A stretch of 64,000 bases of DNA from Sphingomonadales bacterium UBA7471 (GCA_002479765.1 DLOZ01000032.1:84161-148160); one strand, 5' to 3'. Counted from the first letter of the stretch, positions 1 to 10,950 are shown. The notes: generated by a model from the sequence alone, not told the origin. Program-made: numbers and translations.

Positions 1-566
1 ATCTTTGGCTGCTTGCCATCCGACAAGTCCTGCAAAATCGCGGTCATGCTGTCGTAATCGAGGTCTTCGTAATTATCGTCGTTAATCTGAACCATCGGTG
101 CAGAGGCGCAATTGCCCATGCACTCAACTTCGTTCAGCGTGAACATGCCATCGGGCGTTGTTGCGCCTTTAACGAGGCCCCGGTTCTTGCATGCCGCCAT
201 GATATCGTCCGAGCCGCGCAGCATGCACGGCGTTGTGCCACATACCTGAACATGGAAACGGCCCACGGGCGCGAGATTGTACATGGTGTAGAAACTCGCG
301 ACTTCATATGCGCGCATATATGGCATGCCGAGATAGCTTGCGACATATTCGATCACGGGAACCGGCAGCCATCCTTGTGTCTGTGTTTCTTCGCCCACCT
401 GACGTTGCGCCAAATCAAGCAGAGCCATCACCGCAGATTGCTGACGTCCGGCGGGGTAGCGTCCGATGTACATGTCGGCGGTCTTCTTGTTTTCAGCCGA
501 AAACGCAAAAGCGCCAAATTGGGCGCGTGCATCCGCTTCGTTTGGAGTGTGTGCTGCATCAGCCAT
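1..566 (-). CDS. nuoE: NADH-quinone oxidoreductase subunit E (24 kDa, 3' end cut by window)
   Basis: Peripheral complex I subunit that carries the N1a [2Fe-2S] cluster next to the NADH-oxidising flavoprotein NuoF. Translation from ATG at 566 gives MADAAHTPNEADARAQ and runs off the left edge after about 188 residues. The thioredoxin-like cluster ligands are visible: VCGTTPC, then CMGNC about 40 residues later. The helix with PYMRAYEVASFYTMYNLAPV is typical of the family. The start codon lies inside the last codons of the small upstream gene, so the two are translationally coupled. nuoF would be expected just beyond the edge. Confidence 0.95.
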   Translation of the reverse strand, partial: MADAAHTPNEADARAQFGAFAFSAENKKTADMYIGRYPAGRQQSAVMALLDLAQRQVGEETQTQGWLPVPVIEYVASYLGMPYMRAYEVASFYTMYNLAPVGRFHVQVCGTTPCMLRGSDDIMAACKNRGLVKGATTPDGMFTLNEVECMGNCASAPMVQINDDNYEDLDYDSMTAILQDLSDGKQPK

Positions 567-738
567 GTGCTTCGTTCCGTCCCCAAATACGTCCCAAATA
601 TGCGCCAAACATCATGGCAGCAGCGGTCGAGCCAACTTCCTTGAGCGAGACTTCGCCATGGAACAGCCACAGATACGCAGCGACCATCGCGATGGAACCC
701 AATGCAGCGCTCGCTAGAAAAAGCACTTCCCGCGTCAT
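559..738 (-). CDS. Small membrane protein encoded between nuoD and nuoE
   Basis: A 59-residue reading frame that starts [10 protein letters not shown] and ends GRNEAHG. Its ATG shares one base with the nuoD stop (TAATG) and its stop overlaps the nuoE start by eight bases, so it fits the operon with no spare sequence. Two hydrophobic stretches (about residues 5-27 and 36-50) separated by a short polar HGEVSLKEVG turn suggest a helical hairpin in the membrane, ending in a basic GRIWGR segment. I recognise no named family. The tight coupling argues it is a real gene, possibly a lineage-specific accessory of complex I; that role is inference. Confidence 0.75.
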   Translation of the reverse strand: MTREVLFLASAALGSIAMVAAYLWLFHGEVSLKEVGSTAAAMMFGAYLGRIWGRNEAHG

Positions 739-1949
739 TACCGGTCACACTCCCCAAACACGATGTCGAGCGCGCCCAAGATCGCGGTGGTGTCCGCAAG
801 CATATGCCCCCGGCTCATGAAATCCATGGCCTGCAAATGCGAGAATGCCGTCGGGCGGATTTTGCAGCGATATGGCTTGTTGGTGCCGTCGGAGACCAAA
901 TAGACGCCGAACTCACCCTTGGGGCTCTCGGTCGCGACATAGACGCTGCCGGCAGGAACCTTAAAGCCTTCGGTGTAGAGTTTGAAGTGATGGATCAACG
1001 CTTCCATCGACTGCTTCATTTCCGCGCGCTTGGGCGGCGAAACCTTGCGGTCGTCGCTGCAGACTGGGCCTTCCGGCATTTGCTGGAGACATTGCTTCAT
1101 AATGCGGACGGACTGACGCACTTCTTCAACGCGGACCATGAACCGGTCATAGCAATCGCCACGCGTGCCGACAGGAATGTCAAAATCCATTTTGGCATAC
1201 ACGTCATATGGCTGGCTCTTGCGGATATCCCATGGAATGCCCGCGCCACGGATCATTGGGCCCGAAAAGCCCCATTTAATCGCGTCTTCTTTGGAGACGA
1301 TCGCGATATCCACGTTACGCTGTTTGAAAATACGGTTGTCGACAACCAATGACATCGCGTCTTCAAACAGACGCGGCATACGGTCATCAAGCCATTCGGC
1401 GATATCGGTCAAAAGCTTTAACGGCACATCCTGATGCACACCACCGGGGCGGAACCACGCCGCATGCATACGCGCGCCGCTCGCGCGTTCATAAAACGCC
1501 ATGCAGTCTTCACGGATTTCGTAGAGCCATAAAGGCGGCGTCATCGCGCCAACATCGATAATGTGGTGCGCGATGTTCAGCGTATGGTTTTTGATACGCG
1601 TCAATTCGGCAAACAATACGCGCAGATATTGCGCGCGGATGGGCACTTCGAGATCGAGCAGCTTTTCGACCGCCAGAACATAGCTATGTTCCATCGCCAT
1701 CGGCGACGCATAATCCAACCGATCAAAATAGGGCAAAGCCTGCAGATAGGTTTTATGCTCAATCAGCTTTTCCGTACCGCGGTGCAACAGGCCGATATGC
1801 GGGTCCAGACGCTCGACGATTTCACCATCGAGTTCCATGACCAGACGCAGAACGCCGTGCGCGGCAGGGTGCTGCGGACCAAAGTTGATCGTATAGTTTT
1901 GGATGACTTCATCGCCAGTTGTCGGGGCGAGATCTTGCTGCATGCTCAT
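738..1949 (-). CDS. nuoD: NADH-quinone oxidoreductase subunit D (49 kDa)
   Basis: Complex I core subunit that, with NuoB, forms the quinone-binding pocket at the membrane interface. The 403-residue product has the family signatures [12 protein letters not shown] (about residue 24), [12 protein letters not shown] and the C-terminal [15 protein letters not shown] followed by DIVFGECDR, and normal length. The start [10 protein letters not shown] overlaps the nuoC stop by four bases (ATGA). nuoC and nuoD are separate genes here, unlike the fused form of some bacteria. Confidence 0.98.
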   Translation of the reverse strand: MSMQQDLAPTTGDEVIQNYTINFGPQHPAAHGVLRLVMELDGEIVERLDPHIGLLHRGTEKLIEHKTYLQALPYFDRLDYASPMAMEHSYVLAVEKLLDLEVPIRAQYLRVLFAELTRIKNHTLNIAHHIIDVGAMTPPLWLYEIREDCMAFYERASGARMHAAWFRPGGVHQDVPLKLLTDIAEWLDDRMPRLFEDAMSLVVDNRIFKQRNVDIAIVSKEDAIKWGFSGPMIRGAGIPWDIRKSQPYDVYAKMDFDIPVGTRGDCYDRFMVRVEEVRQSVRIMKQCLQQMPEGPVCSDDRKVSPPKRAEMKQSMEALIHHFKLYTEGFKVPAGSVYVATESPKGEFGVYLVSDGTNKPYRCKIRPTAFSHLQAMDFMSRGHMLADTTAILGALDIVFGECDR

Positions 1950-2653
1950 GCTTTGTCTCCCGTCGCCTTTGGCTTGCGCGCTGTCCGCTTAACCGCTTCC
2001 ATGTTCGCACTTTTGTCTGCGCCCGCTGGTGCGGCTGGGGCTTCGCCGGTTTTTTCGTCACCGGGCAGAACATAATCTGCGCCTTCCCATGGGGATAGGA
2101 AGTCGAAGTTACGGAAATCTTGCGCCAGTTGGACCGGCTCATATTTCACGCGCTTTTCTTCTTCGGAATAACGCAGCTCAACATAGCCCGACAGCGGGAA
2201 ATCCTTACGCTGCGGATGCCCGGAAAAACCATAATCGGTCAAAATGCGGCGCAGATCAGAATTGCCCGAAAACAGCACGCCGTACATGTCGAACACTTCG
2301 CGCTCCAACCACCCGGCAACAGGCCAAATGCCAGTAACGGAAGGCACGGGATGATCTTCATTGGTGGCCAAATGCACGCGAATACGGTGGTTCTTGGTCA
2401 GGCTGAGCAAGCAATAGACAACTTCAAAGCGTGGATCACGATCAGGCCAGTCAACGCCGGCCATCTCCATCAGCTGCTGATACGCGCATTCGTCGCGCAG
2501 CTTAATCATGCATTCAACGAGCGAATCCCGGTGGATATGCACGGCGACTTCGCCATTGGCTTCCTCAATGGATACCAAATTGGCACCAAGCGCTTTGGTG
2601 ATGGCTGCAATCGTGCCATCGGGCGTGTGAATAAGGGGCGCGGAATGGCTCAC
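1946..2653 (-). CDS. nuoC: NADH-quinone oxidoreductase subunit C (30 kDa)
   Basis: Complex I hydrophilic-arm subunit. I place the start at the GTG at 2653, which overlaps the nuoB stop (GTGA) and gives a 235-residue protein; a longer open frame extends upstream but only across nuoB coding sequence. Signature segments are [15 protein letters not shown] and [20 protein letters not shown]. The last 35 residues form an Ala/Lys-rich tail ([11 protein letters not shown] and on) beyond the conserved domain, probably disordered. Confidence 0.96.
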   Translation of the reverse strand: MSHSAPLIHTPDGTIAAITKALGANLVSIEEANGEVAVHIHRDSLVECMIKLRDECAYQQLMEMAGVDWPDRDPRFEVVYCLLSLTKNHRIRVHLATNEDHPVPSVTGIWPVAGWLEREVFDMYGVLFSGNSDLRRILTDYGFSGHPQRKDFPLSGYVELRYSEEEKRVKYEPVQLAQDFRNFDFLSPWEGADYVLPGDEKTGEAPAAPAGADKSANMEAVKRTARKPKATGDKA

Positions 2654-3186
2654 CGTTCGATTGTCCCTACCCGTCTGATTTTGCGTTGAAGCTGCATAAT
2701 GCCGTACAACAATGCCTCGGCTGTTGGCGGGCATCCTGGTACATAAATGTCCACAGGAACAACACGGTCGCACCCACGCACAACGCTATAGCTATAATGA
2801 TAATAGCCACCACCATTGGCGCAGCTGCCCATGGAAATGACATATTTCGGTTCCGACATCTGGTCGTAAACCTTGCGCAAGGCCGGGGCCATTTTGTTGC
2901 ACAAGGTACCGGCCACAATCATAACGTCCGATTGCCGCGGTGACGCGCGCGGCGCGATACCGAACCGTTCAAAGTCATAACGGGGCATATAGCCGTGGAT
3001 CATCTCAACCGCACAGCAGGCCAGACCAAAAGTCATCGGCCACAAAGAACCGGTGCGCGCCCAATTGAACAGGTCTTCCGTCGACGAAACGACAAAGCCC
3101 TTGTCGTTCACTTCGCTTTCAATATCTTTGAAGAAGGCTGCGTCGGGCGCCTGCGCTTCCGTCAGTGCGGGGGTGATTACTCCCAT
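2650..3186 (-). CDS. nuoB: NADH-quinone oxidoreductase subunit B (PSST, N2 cluster)
   Basis: Carries the terminal [4Fe-4S] cluster N2 that reduces quinone. Start chosen at [12 protein letters not shown] (178 residues), overlapping the nuoA stop by ten bases; further in-frame ATGs upstream lie within nuoA. Cluster ligands are in [18 protein letters not shown] and [14 protein letters not shown]. The neighbouring order nuoA-B-C-D is standard. Confidence 0.97.
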   Translation of the reverse strand: MGVITPALTEAQAPDAAFFKDIESEVNDKGFVVSSTEDLFNWARTGSLWPMTFGLACCAVEMIHGYMPRYDFERFGIAPRASPRQSDVMIVAGTLCNKMAPALRKVYDQMSEPKYVISMGSCANGGGYYHYSYSVVRGCDRVVPVDIYVPGCPPTAEALLYGIMQLQRKIRRVGTIER

Positions 3187-3551
3187 TCGAGTGCTCCCAC
3201 TTTCCATGCGTAAATGAAGCCGATGACCAGTTCGAACAGGAACAGCATCATGGTGCCCCAACCAATCCAGCCTGTTTCGCCCAAGCTAACAGCCCAAGGA
3301 AACAAAAATGCGGCTTCAAGGTCGAAGATAATGAACAAGATCGCGACGAGGTAGAAACGGACATCAAACTGGCTGCGCGAATCTTCAAATGCGGGAAAGC
3401 CACATTCATATTCGGCGAGCTTTGCCTCGGTCGGCTTATATGTGCCCGTCAGGCGCGATACGCCCATCGGCAAAAACACAAACGCTGATGACAGCGCGAG
3501 CGCGACCACCAGAAAAAGCAGAATGGGCAAATATTGCGACAAATCAGTCAT
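3177..3551 (-). CDS. nuoA: NADH-quinone oxidoreductase subunit A
   Basis: Small membrane subunit of complex I and first gene of the operon. The 124-residue product has three hydrophobic segments (about residues 8-28, 63-83, 92-115) and the family signature [20 protein letters not shown] between the first and second. About 100 bases without a gene separate it from the phosphatase-like gene upstream, so the nuo promoter should lie in 3552-3652; I see no clear consensus promoter there. Confidence 0.97.
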   Translation of the reverse strand: MTDLSQYLPILLFLVVALALSSAFVFLPMGVSRLTGTYKPTEAKLAEYECGFPAFEDSRSQFDVRFYLVAILFIIFDLEAAFLFPWAVSLGETGWIGWGTMMLFLFELVIGFIYAWKVGALEWE

Positions 3552-3652
3552 ATCAGACTCGCTTCCGGACCCCGTAAGTTGCGGCGCTTTTAGGCATAAG
3601 AATCTCGCCCCGCAAGGCCAAGACTCGGCATTTTTTCAGCCAATTTAGCGCT

Positions 3653-4471
3653 TTATTTTATCGCCCCAACAAGCAGCTTGTGCAGCTTACTATGCAAGAT
3701 GTCATTTGCCGCCAAAACCTGCGCGTCCGCGATATGCGGGCTACGTCCGCGATAATCGGTGACAAAGCCGCCCGCTTCACGCACCAGCAGGCATCCCGCA
3801 GCCGTGTCCCAAGGCGACAAACCGCTTTCCCAAAAGCCGTCATAGCGTCCTGCCGCAAGCCATGCGAGATCGAGGCTGGCCGCACCAAAGCGGCGAATTC
3901 CGGCGACCGATGGACCAATGGCCGCAAAAATCTTGCCCCATTCGTCAAAGTCGCCATGCCCCTTATACGGTGTGCCCGTGGCGATCAGCGCTTCGTTCAA
4001 CTGGCGACGCGCCGATACCCGAAGACGACGGTTGCCGAGCCAGGCGCCCTTGCCGCGCTCTGCCCAAAAGCTTTCGTCGGTGATCGGATTATAGACCAAG
4101 CCAGCGAATATATCGCCCCAGCCCGAACCATCGGGCTTTGGATCCTGCACCGCGATCGAAATCGCAAAATGCGGAACACCGTGCAGAAAGTTGCTGGTGC
4201 CATCAAGCGGGTCGACGATGAAGCGCGGTTTGCCCTCCGCCCCTGCGATTTCGCCGCCTTCTTCCATCAGGAAGCCCCAGTCGGGACGCGCAATTTCCAG
4301 TTCACGGAAGATCGTATCTTCTGCGCGCTCGTCCGCTTTCGAAACAAAGTCTGCCGGTCCCTTTTGCGAAACCTGCAGATGTTCGATTTCGCCAAAGTCC
4401 CGGCGCAATTTGCCACCCGCTTTACGGGCAGCTTTTTCCATGATGGTCAACAGACCGGTAAGCGCTGGCAT
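3653..4471 (-). CDS. Inositol monophosphatase family protein
   Basis: Mg-dependent phosphatase of the IMPase/SuhB superfamily, probably acting on inositol phosphate or a related sugar phosphate. The 272-residue product shows all metal-site motifs: MEEGGE (about residue 70), DPLDGTSNFLHG (about 87) and LSPWDTAAGCLLVREAGG (about 220). Its ATG shares one base with the efp stop, so it is co-transcribed with efp. SuhB-type proteins also bind RNA polymerase in some bacteria; which role applies cannot be told from sequence. Exact substrate unknown. Confidence 0.9.
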   Translation of the reverse strand: MPALTGLLTIMEKAARKAGGKLRRDFGEIEHLQVSQKGPADFVSKADERAEDTIFRELEIARPDWGFLMEEGGEIAGAEGKPRFIVDPLDGTSNFLHGVPHFAISIAVQDPKPDGSGWGDIFAGLVYNPITDESFWAERGKGAWLGNRRLRVSARRQLNEALIATGTPYKGHGDFDEWGKIFAAIGPSVAGIRRFGAASLDLAWLAAGRYDGFWESGLSPWDTAAGCLLVREAGGFVTDYRGRSPHIADAQVLAANDILHSKLHKLLVGAIK

Positions 4472-5034
4472 TAGTCGGCCTTCCGGACATATTCCCGTTC
4501 GTAAACGTCGACGACAATGCGCGTGCCCGCACTGATAAATGGCGGCACCATAACGCGCACGCCGTTATCCAAGATCGCTGGCTTGTAGCTTGACGACGCT
4601 GTCTGTCCTTTAACAACCGCGTCAGCCTCAACAATTGTCGCTTCAATCTGGTCTGGCAATGCAACCGACAATGCTTCGTCGTCATACATTTCCATGACAA
4701 CGTCCATGCCGTCCTGAAGGAATGCCGCAGCATCACCCAACAAATCCGTCGGAAGCGTTACCTGATCATAGGTTTCCTTGTCCATGAACACCAGATTGTC
4801 GCCCTCGGCATACAAAAACTGGAAGTCTTTCTGGTCAAGACGGACCTTTTCGACGCTTTCGGCCGAACGGAAACGGATATTGTTCTTACGACCATCGCGC
4901 AGGTTTTTAAGTTCAACCTGCATATAAGCGCCGCCCTTGCCCGGCTGGGTATGCGCGGTTTTCACCACGCGCCATAGACCATTTTCATATTCCAGAATAT
5001 TACCCGGCTTGATTTCAACCGCGTTGATTTTCAT
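4471..5034 (-). CDS. efp: Elongation factor P
   Basis: Ribosome-bound factor that relieves stalling at polyproline stretches. The 187-residue product has the usual three beta-barrel domains. The tip loop of domain I reads QPGKGGA, with Lys at the position that is modified or acts unmodified in different lineages; no modification gene is visible here. Signatures [10 protein letters not shown] and [18 protein letters not shown] are present. The proline-rich protein at 50754 is an obvious type of client. First gene of the efp-phosphatase pair. Confidence 0.97.
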   Translation of the reverse strand: MKINAVEIKPGNILEYENGLWRVVKTAHTQPGKGGAYMQVELKNLRDGRKNNIRFRSAESVEKVRLDQKDFQFLYAEGDNLVFMDKETYDQVTLPTDLLGDAAAFLQDGMDVVMEMYDDEALSVALPDQIEATIVEADAVVKGQTASSSYKPAILDNGVRVMVPPFISAGTRIVVDVYEREYVRKAD

Positions 5035-5115
5035 GAGAGCACTCGCTTAACAGATGGAAAGAGCAGACACGCACATACGTGCCGTTGGACGCGGCCTTTA
5101 ACGACGACAGCGCAA

Positions 5116-5739
5116 TTAGGCAAGCAAAGCGTTAAATGCCTTTATCGCTTCAGCAGGGCCCTTTGGATGGTTCCAAACACCGCCGCTAACGGCAAGGAAG
5201 TCCGCGCCAGCATCCACTAAAGGCTTTGCGTTTTCGGGGGTGATGCCACCGATCGCAACGCATGGCACTTCCGTCACCAACGCCCATTTCTGAACCGTGT
5301 CCAGTTCGGCAACATGATCAACCTTTTTCGTGGTCGTCGGGAAAAATGCCCCAAAGGCAACATAATCCGCGCCAGCCTCTGCCGCTTCCATCGCAAGATG
5401 CCGGCTGTTGTGGCAGGTAACGCCAATCTGCGCGTCCGGGCCAAGCGTTTCGCGGGCTTCACGAACATCGCCATCGCCCTGCCCCAGATGCACGCCATCG
5501 GCCTTCAGCCGTTTGGCGAGCGCGACGCTGTCATTCACGATGAACGCCACATCATGCGCGGCGCATATGGCTTGCAATGGTTCGGCTAAGGCAGCCGCTT
5601 CATGCTGGTCCACATCCTTGACGCGAAACTGAAAAGCAGCAACCGGCCCCGCAGACAGCGCAGTTTCAAGGATTTGCGGGAAATCTCCGCCAACATCGGT
5701 GGGCGAGATCAGATATAACTGGCAGGGAAATTCTTTCAT
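5116..5739 (-). CDS. thiE: Thiamine phosphate synthase (ThiE-like)
   Basis: Joins HMP pyrophosphate and thiazole phosphate to thiamine phosphate. The 207-residue TIM-barrel protein has FQFRVKD early (the position of the QLR(x)K segment), HLGQGDGD, IGVTCHNSRHLAMEA, FGAFFPTTTKK and VAIGGITPENA, in family order. The first motif deviates slightly, so a TenI-like or low-activity variant is possible. A thiD gene, fused to a VOC domain, lies far away at 34776-35918; no TPP riboswitch is evident upstream. Confidence 0.85.
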   Translation of the reverse strand: MKEFPCQLYLISPTDVGGDFPQILETALSAGPVAAFQFRVKDVDQHEAAALAEPLQAICAAHDVAFIVNDSVALAKRLKADGVHLGQGDGDVREARETLGPDAQIGVTCHNSRHLAMEAAEAGADYVAFGAFFPTTTKKVDHVAELDTVQKWALVTEVPCVAIGGITPENAKPLVDAGADFLAVSGGVWNHPKGPAEAIKAFNALLA

Positions 5740-5762
5740 GCCGCGCTCTTAGCGAGGCTTAA

Positions 5763-5799
5763 GGCCGGCGGCAAACATCTTGCGCATTTGCCGCCGGCC
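5763..5799 (-). terminator. Strong hairpin after the aldolase gene
   Basis: A perfect 13-base inverted repeat (GGCCGGCGGCAAA at 5763-5775 and its complement at 5787-5799) with an 11-base loop lies between the fda stop and the thiE start. There is no U-tract on either strand, so it may be a weak or Rho-assisted terminator, an mRNA-stabilising hairpin, or a repeat element. Confidence 0.5.
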
Positions 5800-5810
5800 C
5801 CTCTCCAAAC

Positions 5811-6698
5811 TTATGTCGCCGACGCGGCGTGAATTTCGTCAATTGCATCACCGAGCGCGGCATCAAATTCTGCCGGTGTCATTTGGTGCCGCAAATCTTC
5901 CAACAATGCGCGGGAGAAGCTGGCGATTATGCCTTTGTTTTTGGCAAGCTCTGCGCACGCCTCAGGACGCGCAAATCCGCCGGACAAGGCAACAACGCGC
6001 AGCACGCGCGGGTGGCTTACGAGCGCATCAAAAGTGCCCGCCTCAGCAGGGATCGACAGCTTCAACATCACCTTGTTGTCGCCCGAAACGGTACCGAGCG
6101 CTTTCAGTATTTCGTCGCGCAGGATGACATCGCTTTGCGCACGGTCGGCGCTTTTGATGTTAATTTCAGGCTCAATGATCGGCATCAGGCCGTGGGCGAG
6201 GATTTGTTCCGCCACTTCAAATTGTTGCTGCACAATCGCCGCGATACCCGATGGCGACGCCTTGTTAATGACCGAACGCTTTTTCGTTCCAAAAATGCCC
6301 TTTGCTTTGGCCCGCGTGAGCAGCGCATCCAAATCTGGCATTGGCTTCATCATCTGAACGCCGTCTGCTTCGTCCTCAAGGCCCTTGTCGACCTTCAAAA
6401 AGGGCACAACGCCGCGATCGCGCAGCGCGTCTGGCACTGGCTTGCCGTCTGCTTCACCGTCCATTGTGCGCTCAAACAAGATTGCGCCCAAGACCTTATC
6501 GCCGGAAAAGCTGGGCGATGTGATGATGCGCGAACGCATGTCGTGGATGAGGCCGAACATTTCATCTTCGGTCGAATATGCATCTTCTTCGATGCCATAG
6601 CCGCGAAGGGCCTTGGGCGTTGAACCGCCACTTTGGTCAAGCGCGGCAATAAAGCCCGTTGCCGTCGCTACTTTTTCGAACATCTGTTGGTCGTTCAT
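5811..6698 (-). CDS. fda: Fructose-bisphosphate aldolase class I
   Basis: Schiff-base aldolase that cleaves or forms fructose 1,6-bisphosphate. The 295-residue product has ALDQSGGSTPKALRGYGI near residue 20, VPFLKVDKGL (about 107) and IIEPEINI (about 170), with VMLKLSIP carrying the candidate Schiff-base lysine. This short bacterial class I type is metal-independent. It is downstream of pgk but separated by a terminator hairpin, so it may have its own promoter. Confidence 0.92.
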   Translation of the reverse strand: MNDQQMFEKVATATGFIAALDQSGGSTPKALRGYGIEEDAYSTEDEMFGLIHDMRSRIITSPSFSGDKVLGAILFERTMDGEADGKPVPDALRDRGVVPFLKVDKGLEDEADGVQMMKPMPDLDALLTRAKAKGIFGTKKRSVINKASPSGIAAIVQQQFEVAEQILAHGLMPIIEPEINIKSADRAQSDVILRDEILKALGTVSGDNKVMLKLSIPAEAGTFDALVSHPRVLRVVALSGGFARPEACAELAKNKGIIASFSRALLEDLRHQMTPAEFDAALGDAIDEIHAASAT

Positions 6699-6746
6699 CC
6701 GCTCTTCCCTGTAACTTCACGTTGCATACGTATGCATTAGCATCCG

Positions 6747-6768
6747 AAAAAAACGGGGCAAGGCCCCG
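6747..6768 (-). terminator. Rho-independent terminator of the tkt-gap-pgk operon
   Basis: On the minus strand a CGGGGC-CTT-GCCCCG hairpin is followed by seven U residues, starting a few bases after the pgk stop. This is a textbook intrinsic terminator. Confidence 0.85.
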
Positions 6769-6773
6769 CATGT

Positions 6774-7970
6774 TTAAATTATGTTCAAAGCATCAACGCC
6801 CGGAAGCGGTTTGCCTTCCATCCATTCCAAAAACGCGCCGCCAGCGGTCGAGACAAAGGTGAAATCCCCCGTCACACCTGCATGGGCGAGCGCCGCCACC
6901 GTATCGCCACCACCCGCAACCGAGACAAGCGAACCTTCCCGCGTCAGCGCAGCCGCCGTGCGGGCCAATGAGACCGTCGCCGCGTCAAATGGCTCCATCT
7001 CAAATGCGCCGAGCGGTCCGTTCCAGACCAAGGTCCGGCACGTTTTCAGGACATCAGCCAGCGCCTCAACCGCCGCAGGGCCGACATCAAGAATCATTTC
7101 ATCCGCCGCCACTTCATGGACATTCACCGTGCGTACGGACGGATTTGCGCGGAATTCGACTGACGTCACAACGTCATAGGGCAGATGCACCGTGCAGCCT
7201 GCGACGTCCGCCGCATCCAATATGGCATTCGCGGTGTCGGCAAGATCATGTTCGCACAGCGACTTGCCAACGTTGATGCCACGGGCAGCGAGAAAGGTGT
7301 TCGCCATGCCGCCGCCAATGATCAAATGATCGACCTGCTTCACCAAATTGTTCAGTACATCGAGCTTGCTCGAGACCTTTGCGCCACCAACAACAGCAGC
7401 GACGGGGTGCTCCGGTGAACCCAGCGCTGCTTCCAACGCCTTCAGTTCCGCTTCCATCGAACGACCGGCATAGGCGGGCAAAATATGTGCGAGACCTTCG
7501 GTCGACATATGCGCGCGATGTGCCGCCGAAAACGCGTCATTTACGTAATAGTCGCCATTGGCAGCCACAGCGCGTGCAAGTTCGGGGTCGTTTTGCTCCT
7601 CACCCGGCCAGAACCGGGTATTTTCAAGCAAGGCAATGTCGCCATCCGCCAATATGCCAATGGATTGCGCGACGATGTCACCCGCAATCTCTGGCACGAA
7701 CATGACTTCGCGGCCAAGCACCTCTTGCAGCGCATCCAAAACCATGGAAACCGACATTTCGCTATGCTTTGCACCCTTCGGACGACCGAAATGGGCAAGC
7801 AATAGAACCTTGGCGCCCTTATCAGCAAGCTCGCTAACGGTGGGTAACGATGCCCGCAAACGCGTTTCATCTGTCACACGCCCGTCGGCCATCGGCACGT
7901 TCAAGTCCACGCGCACAAATACGCGCTTTCCTTTTATGTCGCCAAGATCGTCGAGCGTGCGAAAGGCCAT
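6774..7970 (-). CDS. pgk: Phosphoglycerate kinase
   Basis: Interconverts 1,3-bisphosphoglycerate and 3-phosphoglycerate with ADP/ATP. I place the start at [10 protein letters not shown] (398 residues), two bases after the gap stop; upstream in-frame sequence lies within gap. Signatures: [12 protein letters not shown] near the N-terminus, [22 protein letters not shown] and [18 protein letters not shown] nucleotide loop (here [14 protein letters not shown]). Third gene of the tkt-gap-pgk operon. Confidence 0.97.
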   Translation of the reverse strand: MAFRTLDDLGDIKGKRVFVRVDLNVPMADGRVTDETRLRASLPTVSELADKGAKVLLLAHFGRPKGAKHSEMSVSMVLDALQEVLGREVMFVPEIAGDIVAQSIGILADGDIALLENTRFWPGEEQNDPELARAVAANGDYYVNDAFSAAHRAHMSTEGLAHILPAYAGRSMEAELKALEAALGSPEHPVAAVVGGAKVSSKLDVLNNLVKQVDHLIIGGGMANTFLAARGINVGKSLCEHDLADTANAILDAADVAGCTVHLPYDVVTSVEFRANPSVRTVNVHEVAADEMILDVGPAAVEALADVLKTCRTLVWNGPLGAFEMEPFDAATVSLARTAAALTREGSLVSVAGGGDTVAALAHAGVTGDFTFVSTAGGAFLEWMEGKPLPGVDALNII

Positions 7971-7972
7971 GA

Positions 7973-8980
7973 TTAAAGCAACTTTCCAATGACGCCGGCG
8001 GTATCCACCATCCGGTTGGAGAAACCCCATTCATTGTCATACCAGCTAAGGACACGGACAAGCTTGCCGTCGATGACCGCTGTTTCAAGGCTGTCGATGG
8101 TCGAGCTGGCTGGGCAATGATTATAATCGATCGATACCAACGGTTCGTCGGAATAGGCCAAAACGCCCTTCAAAGCGCCTTCAGATGCGGCCTTCAACAG
8201 CGCATTGACCTCTTCCTTCGTGGTATCGCGCGCAGGCGTGAAGGTCAGATCGACGATGCTGACATTGGGTGTCGGTACGCGAATGGCCGATCCGTCGAGC
8301 TTGCCCTTCAATTCAGGCATCACTTCGCCAACTGCGCGCGCCGCGCCCGTCGTTGTCGGAATCATCGACATCGCGGCAGCACGTGCGCGGCGCATGTCAT
8401 CATGGATTTGGTCCAGAATTTTCTGGTCGTTGGTATAGCTGTGGATCGTGGTCATCAAACCGCGTTCAATACCAATCGCGTCGTTCAGCACTTTCGCAAG
8501 TGGTGCCAGGCAGTTGGTGGTGCAGCTCGCGTTCGAAACGATGACATCCGCTGAGGTCAAAACGTCGTGATTGACGCCGAACACGACGGTTTTGTCGACA
8601 TTTTTACCAGGTGCCGAAATCAAAACGCGCTTTGCGCCCGCAGCGAGATGCTTTTCTGCACTTGCGCGGTCGGTGAAGAAGCCGGTGCACTCCAAAGCGA
8701 TATCGACGCCATTTGCGGCGTGCGGCAAATTGGCGGGATCGCGTTCGGCGGTGACGTGAATGCGCTTGCCATTGACGATGATGTCATTGCCATCGGCTTC
8801 GACTGTTCCGGGGAACGGGCCATGGACGCTATCACGCTTGAACAATAATGCGTTTGCCTTGGCTGGCGCGAGATCATTAATCGCCACCAATTCCAGATCA
8901 TGGTCATCACGCTCCAGAATCGCGCGCGCCACCAAACGACCGATGCGGCCAAATCCGTTAATAGCTACTTTAATAGTCAT
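7973..8980 (-). CDS. gap: Glyceraldehyde-3-phosphate dehydrogenase
   Basis: NAD(P)-dependent phosphorylating dehydrogenase. The 335-residue product has the Rossmann motif [11 protein letters not shown], the catalytic loop [13 protein letters not shown] and the C-terminal [13 protein letters not shown]. Eleven bases separate it from tkt upstream. The grouping tkt-gap-pgk(-fda) is typical of alphaproteobacteria and derives from the Calvin-cycle/glycolytic cbb-type order. Confidence 0.98.
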   Translation of the reverse strand: MTIKVAINGFGRIGRLVARAILERDDHDLELVAINDLAPAKANALLFKRDSVHGPFPGTVEADGNDIIVNGKRIHVTAERDPANLPHAANGVDIALECTGFFTDRASAEKHLAAGAKRVLISAPGKNVDKTVVFGVNHDVLTSADVIVSNASCTTNCLAPLAKVLNDAIGIERGLMTTIHSYTNDQKILDQIHDDMRRARAAAMSMIPTTTGAARAVGEVMPELKGKLDGSAIRVPTPNVSIVDLTFTPARDTTKEEVNALLKAASEGALKGVLAYSDEPLVSIDYNHCPASSTIDSLETAVIDGKLVRVLSWYDNEWGFSNRMVDTAGVIGKLL

Positions 8981-8991
8981 GCGTGCTCCAA

Positions 8992-10950
8992 TCAGCCAAG
9001 TTTAGCGAGAATTTGCGCGGTAATCTTATCGGCGGTCAGGCCGAAATGGTCATAAAGTGCATCGATTGGGCCCGATGCACCGAAACTATCGATACCGATC
9101 CGAAGACCGTCACCGACATAACGTTCCCAGCCCATCGTCGTGCCCGCTTCGACCGATACGCGCAAACTATCCGACGGCAGAATGTCAGCCTTATAGCCAG
9201 GCGACTGTGCGTCAAAACGTTCCCAGCTGGGCATAGAGACGACGTCGGCGCCAATGCCTTTCTCCTCAAGCTGCTCCGCGACCGAAACGGCGATAGCGAC
9301 TTCAGATCCAGTGCCGATTAGCACGACTTTGCGGTCTGCCCTTGCCGAGCGGAGGCGGTAACCACCCTTGGCGGACATATTTTCGCTAATATCCGTGCGC
9401 AATTGCGGCAAGTTTTGACGCGATAGCGCCAATAGCGACGGTGTATGCGCGCTTTCAATTGCCAGCGCCCAGCACTCCGCAGTTTCGATGGTATCACATG
9501 GGCGATACACGTCGAGATTTGGAATAAGCCGCAGCGACATGATCTGTTCGATTGGCTGGTGGGTCGGACCATCTTCACCAACGCCGATGGAATCATGCGT
9601 CATAACATAGACAACGCGGGTTTCCTGAAGCGCAGACAGCCGAATGGCGGCGCGGCAATAATCCGAGAAAATTAGGAACGTGCCGCCATAAGGAATAATG
9701 CCGCCATGCAGCGCCATGCCATTCATGGCTGCAGCCATACCGAATTCACGAATGCCGTAATTGACATAACGGCCAGAATAATCGTTTTTATCCAATGTAT
9801 TGGTCGACGCAGTTCGGGTAAAGTTTGAACCCGTTAAATCCGCTGACCCGCCGAGCAGGTCTGGCAATGCAGCCGTTGCCGCCGTCAGTGCAATTTCCGA
9901 TGCCTTACGCGTCGCGATATTCTGCGGCGCGGCGATCAGGCTTTCAAGATGCGGCTTCAACCATGCGGAATCAACCTCTCCCGCCATCGTCTTTGTGAAG
10001 GTTTCCGCATGATTTGAAGCCGCAAGCCGCTTTGCCCAGCTAGCATGCGCCTCAGCCCCTGCCTGACCGGTTGCGCGCCACGCTTCCAAAATATCCGCAG
10101 GGATTTCAAACGCCGGATAGGGCCAATTGATCGCAGCCCGCGTCGCGACGATTTCGTCTGCGCCCAATGGGCTACCGTGCGGCGCTTTTGTGCCTTCCTT
10201 ATTTGGCGAACCTTTGCCGATAAGTGTCCGGCAGGCAATCAAGGATGGACGATTATCTGCAAGCGCAGCATGAATTGCGCGCTCTATATCGTTGAAATCA
10301 TGGCCGTCGCATGCCTCAACATGCCATCCGCTTGCACGATAGCGTGCGGCGATGTCTTCGCTGGTCGAAAGATCCGTCGCGCCATCGATGGTGATGCGGT
10401 TATCGTCCCAGAATACGATCAAACGACCGAGACCCAAATGTCCGGCAAGCCCGATGGCTTCATGATTGATGCCTTCCATCAGGCAACCGTCGCCGGCCAC
10501 AACCCATGTCCTGTGGTCGACCAGATCGTCGCCAAAGCGCGCATTCAGGTGCCGTTCGGCAACGGCCATGCCCACTGCCATGGCAAGACCCTGCCCCAGC
10601 GGACCTGTAGTGCATTCAACACCATCAATCAAAAAATTCTCCGGATGGCCAGCACATGGGCTGCCCAACTGGCGGAAGTTTTTGATGTCTTCGATGGTCG
10701 GGCTTGCATAGCCGGTCAGATACAAGGTCGCATAAGCGAACATGGAACCATGACCCGCAGACAGCACAAAACGGTCGCGATCGGCCCAATGCGGGGCTTT
10801 CGGATCAAATTTCAGGAACTTCGAATAGAGTACCGTTGCGACATCCGCCATGCCCATCGGCATGCCGGGATGGCCGCTATTTGCGGCCTGTACAGCATCC
10901 ATGGCCAGCGCCCGGATTGCATTAGCCATTTGCTGTTCAGTAACGGTCAT
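8992..10950 (-). CDS. tkt: Transketolase
   Basis: Thiamine-diphosphate enzyme of the pentose phosphate pathway. The 652-residue product has [14 protein letters not shown] at the N-terminus, the ThDP motif [13 protein letters not shown], and [17 protein letters not shown] in the pyrimidine domain, with a normal C-terminal domain. First gene of its operon; its promoter should lie in 10951-11172, a 222-base region shared with the divergent zapA group, in which I find no confident consensus. Confidence 0.97.
   Translation of the reverse strand: MTVTEQQMANAIRALAMDAVQAANSGHPGMPMGMADVATVLYSKFLKFDPKAPHWADRDRFVLSAGHGSMFAYATLYLTGYASPTIEDIKNFRQLGSPCAGHPENFLIDGVECTTGPLGQGLAMAVGMAVAERHLNARFGDDLVDHRTWVVAGDGCLMEGINHEAIGLAGHLGLGRLIVFWDDNRITIDGATDLSTSEDIAARYRASGWHVEACDGHDFNDIERAIHAALADNRPSLIACRTLIGKGSPNKEGTKAPHGSPLGADEIVATRAAINWPYPAFEIPADILEAWRATGQAGAEAHASWAKRLAASNHAETFTKTMAGEVDSAWLKPHLESLIAAPQNIATRKASEIALTAATAALPDLLGGSADLTGSNFTRTASTNTLDKNDYSGRYVNYGIREFGMAAAMNGMALHGGIIPYGGTFLIFSDYCRAAIRLSALQETRVVYVMTHDSIGVGEDGPTHQPIEQIMSLRLIPNLDVYRPCDTIETAECWALAIESAHTPSLLALSRQNLPQLRTDISENMSAKGGYRLRSARADRKVVLIGTGSEVAIAVSVAEQLEEKGIGADVVSMPSWERFDAQSPGYKADILPSDSLRVSVEAGTTMGWERYVGDGLRIGIDSFGASGPIDALYDHFGLTADKITAQILAKLG

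Noticed and set aside
5763..5799. Hairpin considered as a TPP riboswitch before thiE or as a REP element
   Set aside because: It lies downstream of thiE on the transcribed strand's coding side relative to fda, lacks the conserved thi-box bases, and no second copy was noticed; kept only as a probable terminator-like hairpin.
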